From positions 1-27,134 of the forward strand of contig JAEWMX010000012.1 of the NCBI GenBank assembly GCA_023393065.1: a DNA stretch of 27,134 nt, written 5' to 3'. Source of the DNA: Bacillota bacterium (GTDB lineage Bacteria; Bacillota_I; Bacilli_A; RFN20; CAG-826). Within the stretch, counting starts at the first letter, position 1. Each line of letters starts with the position of its first letter. The translations under genes and the position numbers were made by a program. The notes below the pieces were generated by a model. It was given only the letters and a program-made list of their open reading frames with translations, searched no databases and was not told the DNA's origin. This document shows, in pieces, positions 1 through 5,873 of this stretch.

Positions 1-115
1 AAACTGAGACGCTTTGCAAGGTTGAAAACCAAGCTAAAGTCGTGCTGGTAGCGGCCATCCCTGTCAAAATGACAAGGCCGGCTGCGGTTATTAATGTTTG
101 TTTCTTTTTGTTCAC
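1..115 (-). CDS. TasA/CalY-like secreted protein, 5' part only (runs off left edge)
   Basis: Only the first 38 codons lie in the window. The start is GTG at 113-115, preceded by AGGA seven bases upstream; an in-frame TAG just above (125-127) rules out an earlier start. The peptide has a basic n-region (NKKK), a hydrophobic core and the motif LAWFS at residues 27-31. Compared with the complete neighbour at 312-1169, 22 of 38 residues are identical, and the Ala-Trp-Phe motif sits at the same residues (28-30). It is therefore a tandem paralogue. Leaders of this form are typical of SipW-dependent TasA/camelysin-like proteins that are secreted and can build extracellular fibres (family knowledge). 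Function here is inferred; the mature domain is outside the window. Confidence 0.82.
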   Translation of the reverse strand, partial: MNKKKQTLITAAGLVILTGMAATSTTLAWFSTLQSVSV

Positions 116-134
116 GTGGTGATCCTAATAATAG

Positions 135-150
135 CGAAGCTTATGCTTCG
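135..150. repeat. Short inverted repeat upstream of the edge gene
   Basis: CGAAGC-TTAT-GCTTCG, a 6-bp perfect stem with a 4-base loop, lies about 20 bases upstream of the GTG start at 115, in the leader of the edge gene. No T-run follows, so it is not an obvious terminator. It could be a 5' UTR hairpin or a protein-binding dyad. Confidence 0.5.
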
Positions 151-233
151 AAGATATAATTTATTTTTCAGTTTATGATTCTGAGGAATAAATCACATCT
201 TAGAAGATAACTTTAGTTTGAGCGTTTAATTTA

Positions 234-280
234 AATAAGCTAGGGCGCCGGGGCATAACCTCCGACAACCCTAGCTTATT
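234..280 (-). terminator. Long hairpin between two surface-protein genes (possible terminator or mRNA-stability element)
   Basis: A perfect 12-bp stem, AATAAGCTAGGG (234-245) with CCCTAGCTTATT (269-280), encloses 23 bases. On the minus strand the interior can pair further (GUCGG with CCGGC), giving a long two-tier hairpin. It begins 31 bases after the stop of the gene at 312-1169 and precedes the next paralogue. The following sequence is AT-rich but has no uninterrupted T-run, so termination may be partial. A 3' hairpin protecting an abundant surface-protein mRNA is the alternative. Confidence 0.55.
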
Positions 281-311
281 AGTTAGTGATTTAGTCTAAA
301 TCTGTTTCGTA

Positions 312-1169
312 TTAGACTGATAAACCGTAAATCTTGAGGTCGATATTGAAGACGCCGCCAATCGCATCATTGATGGTGTCGGGATCTTCACCTTCGAGCC
401 AGGCGCGGAAAGTAACATTGGCCGAAGTCGCGGTTGAAAGGTCAGCAATAGCGACGGCCGAGGCAGCGGCAGCGGCAGCGTTGGTCGTGTAGTTGGTAAA
501 ACTCGAGACGACAGAAGTGTCAGAAGCGATATCAAAGTCCGCAACCGAGTAGAGCTCTTCGCCGGTAGCGGCAACGATATAATTGTGCCCGCCAACATCA
601 TCGGCATCAGGAGCATACGTAAGTAGCAAAGCGTCCGAATCATTGATAACGGCTAAGCGAGCACCGAGAACGGCTTGTTCATCTTCTGGATCAGCTGGCG
701 TGGCCGCGGTGATTTCAGTGCCTGCGCCAAGGTAGACCATCATGCCATTAGCACCAGTGTCAGTGCGGCTGATTGTGAGGGTGAAGTCGACGAAGTAACC
801 ATCGGCATCACCGGCAGAGGCCATGGCGAGTGTTTCGATGTCATAGGCAACGCGTGCCGACGGAGTGTCAAGAGCGGCATCCCATAAAGGCTTGTAGAAG
901 TTTAAGCCATTGCCCGAGATGTCGGTGACCTTGTTGGAACCGGTTAAGGTAAGAGCGTTAGCGGTACCGCCGGCGACGATGCCGGTGTTAAGAGAAGAGG
1001 CATAGGCGACTGAGAGATTATTCTCTTCGTATTCGACTGTCGCACTATTGAACGAAACGGAAGCATTTTGAACGGCGCTGAACCACGCAAAGGTGGAGCT
1101 TGTGGCGGCGATGCCACTGAAGAGAGCGAGACCGATCGACGTAATTAGAATCTTATTTTTCTTATTCAT
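312..1169 (-). CDS. TasA/CalY-like secreted protein with AWF leader (285 aa)
   Basis: The N-terminus is a signal-type leader: basic NKKNK, a hydrophobic stretch, then TFAWFS with Ala-Trp-Phe at residues 28-30, followed by a Ser/Val/Asn-rich mature protein with many beta-prone segments. Near the C-terminus WLEGEDPD (257-264) is visible, a pattern I associate with SipW-dependent TasA/camelysin-like beta-sandwich proteins. There is one cysteine-free exported domain and no C-terminal membrane anchor, so it should be released or assembled outside the cell. A run of six alanines (231-236) is encoded by a GCTGCC hexamer repeat. Translation should be strong: AGGAGG lies nine bases before ATG. It has its own promoter (1312-1341) and a structured leader. 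The edge gene at 1-115 is a close paralogue. Fibre or matrix function is inferred; no SipW peptidase is in the window. Confidence 0.85.
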   Translation of the reverse strand: MNKKNKILITSIGLALFSGIAATSSTFAWFSAVQNASVSFNSATVEYEENNLSVAYASSLNTGIVAGGTANALTLTGSNKVTDISGNGLNFYKPLWDAALDTPSARVAYDIETLAMASAGDADGYFVDFTLTISRTDTGANGMMVYLGAGTEITAATPADPEDEQAVLGARLAVINDSDALLLTYAPDADDVGGHNYIVAATGEELYSVADFDIASDTSVVSSFTNYTTNAAAAAASAVAIADLSTATSANVTFRAWLEGEDPDTINDAIGGVFNIDLKIYGLSV

Positions 1170-1305
1170 GATAAAAATCCTCCTAGAGATTTCCCCTTAC
1201 ATTTTTGAAGGGTGTGAGACGTCAATGTTAATGGGACATTGGCCTCAAAGCGGGCAATTCGCTCCTTGATTCCAGCCATACGAGGGAGGTGCAGTTGGAT
1301 CAAGC
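1170..1305 (-). promoter_or_regulatory. Highly structured 5' leader of the 312-1169 gene, with possible pseudoknot
   Basis: About 136 nt lie between the predicted transcription start and the ATG. In order on the minus strand: a GGTGC/GCACC hairpin (1304-1308 with 1288-1292); its loop TTGATCC (1297-1303) is complementary, with one bulge, to GGAATCAA at 1266-1273, which would give an H-type pseudoknot. Then come an AGCG/CGCT hairpin, a TGAG+CAATGT / ACATTG+CTCA hairpin around 1213-1247, a CCCTT/AAGGG hairpin, and AAATC/GATTT flanking the AGGAGG ribosome site. I do not recognise a known riboswitch class. All pairings are my manual reading. Confidence 0.5.
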
Positions 1306-1311
1306 ACCATT

Positions 1312-1341
1312 ATTATAGAATATTTTTTGCACTTAATGCAA
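1312..1341 (-). promoter_or_regulatory. Sigma-A-type promoter of the 312-1169 gene
   Basis: On the minus strand TTGCAT (1341-1336), an 18-base spacer, then TATAAT (1317-1312). The -35 lies inside a dyad TTGCA-5-TGCAA (1327-1341), and a second perfect dyad, TTGTTAT-TT-ATAACAA (1351-1366), sits just upstream. These make it a candidate regulated promoter, separate from the riboswitch-controlled operon. Confidence 0.7.
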
Positions 1342-1350
1342 GCATCATGT

Positions 1351-1366
1351 TTGTTATTTATAACAA
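1351..1366. repeat. Operator-like palindrome upstream of the -35
   Basis: TTGTTAT-TT-ATAACAA has 7-bp perfect arms and lies nine bases upstream of the -35 of the promoter at 1312-1341. It could also act as a weak AT-rich terminator hairpin for the operon ending at 1409, but no U-run follows. Confidence 0.4.
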
Positions 1367-1408
1367 AGAACTATATTTTCAAAAATATTTTAGAATTTTT
1401 TTAGTTTT

Positions 1409-2236
1409 TTAGGCATCAGGAGATTTACTGATGACGATATTGTTCATCGTGAAGCTCAAACTTTGATAGACATTCGAGTTGCCGCTTGTCGAAAGGTTGA
1501 AATAGTAAATTCCTCCATCTTCATGATCATAGTCATAAAAAGTGGATGGATGACCGCTAAATTCAAGGGTGATCAAGAAGATGCGCGATTGCTCGCCGAC
1601 GCTTGCTAGAAGCGGGGAAGTTAAAAGTGTTTTGGGTCCTTCCGAGCCATCAAAGCGGTCGGCGCTCGGCGCATCGGCTTCAACGAAAGCGCTGGCCAAA
1701 GTCGTCTTCTCAGCGTTCGTCAAGCTGCCATCGATGACGGTCGTATAGATGTCGATGGCCGTCGCGAGTTTAATTGGTTCATCGGTTGCATTGTCATAAT
1801 AAACTGTGGATCCTGGAGAAGTGAAACTCGCTAGGGTGACGACGATGTTTTGATCGTATCCGACTTCGGCGGAATATACCTCAAGGGCATATGTCAGACG
1901 ATATGACGGCATTTTAAATGGAATACCCAATTCGTGAAAGTTGGAGGCGACCGGTTGAAAGTTCGCACCATAGTTGGTGACCGTAACATTTTCATCGACG
2001 CTTGAAAGGCTCGGGCTCGGATAGCCTTCTTCCCCGTTATCAAGCAGGTATTTCAAAGAATAAGTTAAACCTTCCTCGGTCGAAACCGAAAGAAGTTCCA
2101 AGTTTTGCGATTTTGTCGACTGGAACCACGCGTATGTCACATAGCCGAGCGAAGTGATGGCGGCCGCCAGCGAAAAAATAGACATTGTTAATTTCATACG
2201 CACAGCCGCTAAATATGTCATTTTCTTTTTAACCAT
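1409..2236 (-). CDS. Secreted AWF-leader protein, third gene of the riboswitch operon (275 aa)
   Basis: An N-terminal basic and hydrophobic leader ends in TYAWFQS (Ala-Trp-Phe at residues 36-38), the same architecture as the other proteins of the cluster. The mature part is about 235 residues, acidic, Ser/Thr/Tyr-rich and beta-prone, with no further membrane helix and no cysteine, so a secreted or surface-assembled product is likely. The ATG at 2234-2236 overlaps the end of the upstream gene by 8 bases (its TAA is at 2229-2231), and no clear ribosome site precedes it; translational coupling is likely. It is the last gene of the operon driven from 5577. I do not recognise a named family beyond the TasA/CalY-like leader. 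Function as a minor fibre subunit or adaptor is inference. Confidence 0.8.
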   Translation of the reverse strand: MVKKKMTYLAAVRMKLTMSIFSLAAAITSLGYVTYAWFQSTKSQNLELLSVSTEEGLTYSLKYLLDNGEEGYPSPSLSSVDENVTVTNYGANFQPVASNFHELGIPFKMPSYRLTYALEVYSAEVGYDQNIVVTLASFTSPGSTVYYDNATDEPIKLATAIDIYTTVIDGSLTNAEKTTLASAFVEADAPSADRFDGSEGPKTLLTSPLLASVGEQSRIFLITLEFSGHPSTFYDYDHEDGGIYYFNLSTSGNSNVYQSLSFTMNNIVISKSPDA

Positions 2237-4589
2237 TTGCTAATACCGCCTGGGTGTAGCCATATGTATTTTTTAGATCCCATCCCGATCCAGAGGGAAT
2301 CGAATGGTAGCCGTATACGCGCGAAGCTGTCCATAAAGCCGCTTCGGAACGATAGAAGCGATAGGTCGCGGTCGTCCCCGGTGTCAAAATACCGCTTCCG
2401 ACATCGAAGTAAATGCGCGTCTCACTTGGTTTGTTCCAGTTGCTCCACGTTCCGCTTGCATAAGTCGGAATCGTATAAAGATAGTCGACATTTGTCATCT
2501 GCCGGCTATATTGTCCCTCGAGGGAAGTAAAGAAGAGATCGAGTTTCAAGATTCGGCAAGTGAAGTTACCAACTTTGGAAAACTTCTCATTAGAGAAGAA
2601 ATAGGTATTTGATGAATTGACGGTCCAGTCGCTATCGCTTGCATCGAGCGTCGAGCCAACTCCCATCGCGAGCATGACGTGATAATCGGTGGAAAGGGAA
2701 ATCTTATCGAGGTTCAGTTCAAAAGCTATTTCATGTTCGACGACGCGCTGGACAATCGGGTTATCTTCCTCGTCGAGTTGAATGACGGGATAATCGCTAG
2801 GGTTGTAGATCGGCGCGCCTAAATCGTCAGTGAGCGTCGTGAGGTTTCGCCAGTGAGGATATGTGACGTGATCGCTAAAATAAGGGACGCCGGCAGCGTT
2901 GGGATTCCATCCGTTATAAAGTATCTGAAAATTATTGCCTTGATCGCCAGAAGCGACATATGTGACTTTGATTCGCGCTTCGTAGCGATTGCTCTTACGC
3001 GAGAAGAAGCCGCCCCAACCGGTTGCAGACGGGGCGCTTAAATACATCCATATGCCATTTCTAAGGAAATAGTTATTTTGTTCTTCCGCTCCTAAATAAT
3101 ACCACGGTTGATAGTAAAACACATGGGCGGACAGCGGCTTATTATCTAAAGATAAGGCATCCTGGGTTATCTGTATCTCGTTATCAAATTCATCAAATTC
3201 GCCGGTGTAGTATGTCGTTGATGCATTGGATAAGGAAGGATAGAAGCGCATGAAGCTCAGCTCGTCGGTCGTCAGCGAATAATAAGTCGACATTGAGCGA
3301 GAGCGGGTATTCATCGTCGACATATAAGAATTAACACCGCTGCTCGATGTCGGTTCAGTTGGCAAATTAAAGATATTTGGATCGCTCGGATACGGGGTAT
3401 GGTCGATGATATAGTCGAAGTCAAAGTCGCGACTTGCAAACGTACCATTCGCGTCATCTTTGAGGTTGTCGTTGACGGTGCGACCAATCAGAGTCGAAAA
3501 AGAGCTGACAGTTCGCCCTTGAATGATGAGTTTCGAATTGGTCGTCGTGCTGTTGCTCGTCCCACCGTAAAGACCGAGGAAGAAGGCTTCACCATCGAGA
3601 TGGCCGACAAAAAAGCCAACATATGTTTTGTGCGGACCGAGGCCTTCGCTGGCCGCGGCATTTAAGGTTTTCCAATAGCCAACATTGATGTCGTTATTAG
3701 GATCGGCAATGTTAACATTGCCATTATAGGTGACATTGATGTGCCATCTTTCAAGAGTGTAGGAGATGATTTTATTTTGATAGACGCCATAGATGCGCGC
3801 CGATAGTTGAACCGGATAATACTTCCCTTCCTCACCTCCGACTGGAACTTGCACTTCCCAGCGGTTGTTTAGATATTTAAGAAGGCTTTCATCTGTGCTT
3901 TTATAGTATATACTATAAGTCATTCCGCCGCCGGTTATCGTCGACTTGGTCGTCGTAAAGTACGCCGGAGTCGATCCTGATTTCTGCGTCAAATTTAAGC
4001 CTAAGGTCGCTGCGAGATTGTTGCTTGGATTGGCAAATACTTGGGCGAATGGATTCATGCTCGCCAAGGCAGAAGGATTATTGTCGGAAGTCACGTAAAT
4101 CGTCGGTGAAGAAAGTAGGAAATTTTCAACTCTACTGCCCATCGCCACATAGCCAAACATTCCGATATCATTAGTTTGCGAACCGGTAACAAGAAGATTG
4201 TTGATTCTTTTTCCGTTTCCGTTGAATTGGCTGTAGAATGGGTAATCTTCACTGCCTATAGGCAGTAGATGCGTCGTATCCCAGTCCATGCCCGCCGCCG
4301 GTATGTTATCATCAAATTTGAAATGCGTATTTTCGCTAAAAACACCAAGGACATTTAGTCTTTGCAAATTTCTGAGCTGTTCCGGATAGCGAATCGAATA
4401 GGGATATGATTGTGTACCATCGCCGCTTTCGAAATATTCGCTTAAGACGCCAGAATTGAATTCGACTGGTGTTTCAAAACGGCTGTTATATACATAAGAA
4501 GCATATGAAAGACCGACTGCCGTCGCTGTTCCGAATGAGATGCTTGACACGAGGTAAATAGCTAAAGTTGCGCGCCTTTTCATCATCAT
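2229..4589 (-). CDS. Large secreted surface protein with GLUG/beta-helix-like N-terminal region (786 aa)
   Basis: The protein begins with KRR and a hydrophobic leader (about 7-30) ending in LSYASY, where the sister proteins have AWF. Residues ~50-165 read like the GLUG-type repeats of adhesins and IgA1-protease-like surface proteins: a YPYSIRYPEQLRNL segment, then an FNGNGKRINNLLVTG segment and a DIGMFGYV segment. The remaining ~600 residues are Tyr/Asn/Ser/Trp-rich, beta-prone and without a C-terminal anchor. Three ATGs open the frame; GGAG sits one base before the first and seven before the third (4583), so the third is the best-spaced start. It is the middle gene of the riboswitch operon, touching both neighbours. 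A large matrix protein or adhesin displayed with the smaller AWF proteins is the likely role (inferred). Confidence 0.82.
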   Translation of the reverse strand: MMMKRRATLAIYLVSSISFGTATAVGLSYASYVYNSRFETPVEFNSGVLSEYFESGDGTQSYPYSIRYPEQLRNLQRLNVLGVFSENTHFKFDDNIPAAGMDWDTTHLLPIGSEDYPFYSQFNGNGKRINNLLVTGSQTNDIGMFGYVAMGSRVENFLLSSPTIYVTSDNNPSALASMNPFAQVFANPSNNLAATLGLNLTQKSGSTPAYFTTTKSTITGGGMTYSIYYKSTDESLLKYLNNRWEVQVPVGGEEGKYYPVQLSARIYGVYQNKIISYTLERWHINVTYNGNVNIADPNNDINVGYWKTLNAAASEGLGPHKTYVGFFVGHLDGEAFFLGLYGGTSNSTTTNSKLIIQGRTVSSFSTLIGRTVNDNLKDDANGTFASRDFDFDYIIDHTPYPSDPNIFNLPTEPTSSSGVNSYMSTMNTRSRSMSTYYSLTTDELSFMRFYPSLSNASTTYYTGEFDEFDNEIQITQDALSLDNKPLSAHVFYYQPWYYLGAEEQNNYFLRNGIWMYLSAPSATGWGGFFSRKSNRYEARIKVTYVASGDQGNNFQILYNGWNPNAAGVPYFSDHVTYPHWRNLTTLTDDLGAPIYNPSDYPVIQLDEEDNPIVQRVVEHEIAFELNLDKISLSTDYHVMLAMGVGSTLDASDSDWTVNSSNTYFFSNEKFSKVGNFTCRILKLDLFFTSLEGQYSRQMTNVDYLYTIPTYASGTWSNWNKPSETRIYFDVGSGILTPGTTATYRFYRSEAALWTASRVYGYHSIPSGSGWDLKNTYGYTQAVLANG

Positions 4590-5410
4590 GCTCCAAAAGG
4601 GGTCAAAGAAAATTCGAAGCTGAATGCCAAGCGACAGCCCAAAATTTGCTCGCTGTTAACAAGACCGTTATGCTCTTTTAGAAACCAGGATAGAGCGAGG
4701 GGATCAGGCGTAATTTCGACAATCGTACTTTTGATGAAATTCACATTGTAAAAGGCTGATTGCGATGGAGGTATAGTCAATGAAAGATAACTGTTGACGC
4801 CATCGCTGATGGGAATGCCTGTCGATGAGTTGAAATCGTCTTCAATGCTGTTTAGGGTTTTAGCATTTAACACCGAAACATTTTCGGGAGTAGCATAGCT
4901 AATTGGGTTTTCTAGATCATTATTCGCAATTTGATAGCGGTAATCAAAATCCATAAAATCTGGTTGTGTCTCGCCGCTTTCATAGTCTTCGAGCCAAAGG
5001 GCGATGCGAACATAGCTCTGTTCGACGGTCGCCATAATTTGAAGTTCAACAAAATATGAAGGGATGGCTGAAGCATTCAGGCTGTTTTGGTCATAGTAGA
5101 GATCTTCAAAATCAAATTCACTAAAAAGATTTCCGGTCGTATCGGCAAAAGAAAAGATTAATTGATCGGTTGCGGATGGCAGCTGCTCAGCGACCTTATT
5201 CGGAGTTGAATTCGTAAATGTGGATAGTCCACTATACTGCCTTTTAAACATATAGCCGTTGACTCTCGCCTCGGCTTTGCCGGCAATCAACGTTATTGAA
5301 TCGACATTGCTATCGAGTTTAACCCAGGCAAAAGCGATCCCGACCAGAAGGCCGACGGTTACAAAAATAGTGGCGCCGCTTGTCAAAAGCAGTTTGTGTT
5401 TCGTTTTCAT
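4586..5410 (-). CDS. Secreted AW-leader protein, first gene of the c-di-GMP riboswitch operon (274 aa)
   Basis: The N-terminus has MKTKHK, then a long hydrophobic segment ending in AFAWVKLDS (Ala-Trp at 28-29), the leader type shared by this cluster. The sequence just after it (ITLIAGKAEARVNGYMFKR) suits the first strands of a beta-sandwich. The mature region is about 245 residues with one cysteine and no C-terminal membrane helix. Its TGA stop lies inside an ATGA overlap with the next gene, evidence both for an operon and for TGA as a stop. Only a weak ribosome site (AGCGGG) precedes the ATG. It is the first gene behind the promoter at 5549-5577, the riboswitch at 5462-5545 and the terminator at 5426-5475, so c-di-GMP should control it most directly. 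Molecular function unknown; secreted structural protein inferred. Confidence 0.83.
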   Translation of the reverse strand: MKTKHKLLLTSGATIFVTVGLLVGIAFAWVKLDSNVDSITLIAGKAEARVNGYMFKRQYSGLSTFTNSTPNKVAEQLPSATDQLIFSFADTTGNLFSEFDFEDLYYDQNSLNASAIPSYFVELQIMATVEQSYVRIALWLEDYESGETQPDFMDFDYRYQIANNDLENPISYATPENVSVLNAKTLNSIEDDFNSSTGIPISDGVNSYLSLTIPPSQSAFYNVNFIKSTIVEITPDPLALSWFLKEHNGLVNSEQILGCRLAFSFEFSLTPFGA

Positions 5411-5425
5411 ACCCGCTTGCTAACT

Positions 5426-5475
5426 AAAAAAGTAGCCCTTTTACCTCTTCCTTAATCAAGTAGGTAACTGGCTAC
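5426..5475 (-). terminator. Riboswitch expression platform: intrinsic terminator overlapping the aptamer
   Basis: On the minus strand GTAGCC (5475-5470) pairs with GGCTAC (5437-5432). Inside it TTACCT pairs with AGGTAA, and six Ts follow (5431-5426). The 5' arm GTAGCC plus TTACC is the same sequence the c-di-GMP-I aptamer needs for its GGTA/TACC element (5463-5476). The two folds exclude each other, so ligand binding should prevent termination: an ON switch. Logic read from sequence, not measured. Confidence 0.85.
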
Positions 5476-5545
5476 CTTAATTATTTAAATTAAGACCCTA
5501 TAGCTTTGCGTCGCTAGATCACTCTAGCTTTGCCTTTTTCTAGAT
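5462..5545 (-). promoter_or_regulatory. Cyclic-di-GMP-I (GEMM-I) riboswitch aptamer
   Basis: All hallmarks of the GEMM-I class appear in order on the minus strand: AAAAAGGCAAA; a 6-bp hairpin GCTAGA/TCTAGC capped by a GTGA (GNRA) tetraloop; the conserved GACGCAAAGC; the tetraloop-receptor strand TATAGGGTC; a 7-bp hairpin CTTAATT/AATTAAG; and the 3' element GGTAGCCAGTTACC. It starts almost at the predicted transcription start, directly below a near-consensus promoter, and leads into an overlapping terminator. Downstream is the three-gene surface-protein operon. The diguanylate cyclase at 5874 is divergent. Class assignment rests on recognised consensus, not a covariance search. Confidence 0.93.
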
Positions 5546-5548
5546 TTC

Positions 5549-5577
5549 ATCATATAGATAAATGGAATATATGTCAA
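5549..5577 (-). promoter_or_regulatory. Sigma-A-type promoter of the riboswitch/surface operon
   Basis: TTGACA (5577-5572), exactly 17 bases of spacer, TATGAT (5554-5549) on the minus strand. This is a near-consensus promoter with a predicted start around 5542, immediately before the aptamer. Basal transcription should be high, leaving control to the riboswitch. Confidence 0.85.
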
Positions 5578-5681
5578 TAATTCATGCGCCCACAACTGAT
5601 TTTTTCATTTTTCATGGTTTTATTACGATTGGGACGAAAAATATTTTTTAATTTTTAAATCGATACAAAAACGCCATTTAA

Positions 5682-5751
5682 TCGAATAAATATATAATAT
5701 TTCTTCGGTCTCGAGGCTTGATATTCAAAATCCATTCTATTGTTTATTCGA
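5682..5751. repeat. Spaced 9-bp inverted repeat in the leader of the diguanylate cyclase
   Basis: TCGAATAAA (5682-5690) and TTTATTCGA (5743-5751) are perfect inverted copies 52 bases apart, in the 296-base intergenic region between the surface operon's promoter and the GGDEF gene. The stretch also contains a TATAAT at about 5694-5699. A regulator binding two half-sites or a long-range RNA hairpin are both possible. I see no clear -35/-10 pair close to the GGDEF start. Confidence 0.4.
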
Positions 5752-5873
5752 ATTGTGGTATCATAAACACACGCATTTTATCGTTTTCATTTTTTTATAA
5801 AAATTGAAAATAATATTCTGATTAGGGGGCAAGCAAAAACCGTAAATTGGGCTAAGATTGCATCAAGAAAGCT

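Noticed and set aside
296..3665. Several open frames antisense or out of frame within the surface-protein genes (e.g. 675-887 plus, 2237-2530 plus, 3399-3665 plus)
   Set aside because: They lie wholly inside well-supported genes, have no ribosome sites or family resemblance, and have the odd composition expected of shadow frames.
1..5410. SipW-type signal peptidase expected with TasA-like proteins
   Set aside because: No protein in the window has signal peptidase motifs; it may lie left of position 1 or elsewhere.
5820..5873. Possible second c-di-GMP aptamer just before the cyclase start (GGGGGCAAGC... segment)
   Set aside because: The GEMM-I core GACGCAAAGC, GNRA hairpin and 3' GGTAGC-type element are absent; only a weak purine-rich resemblance remains.
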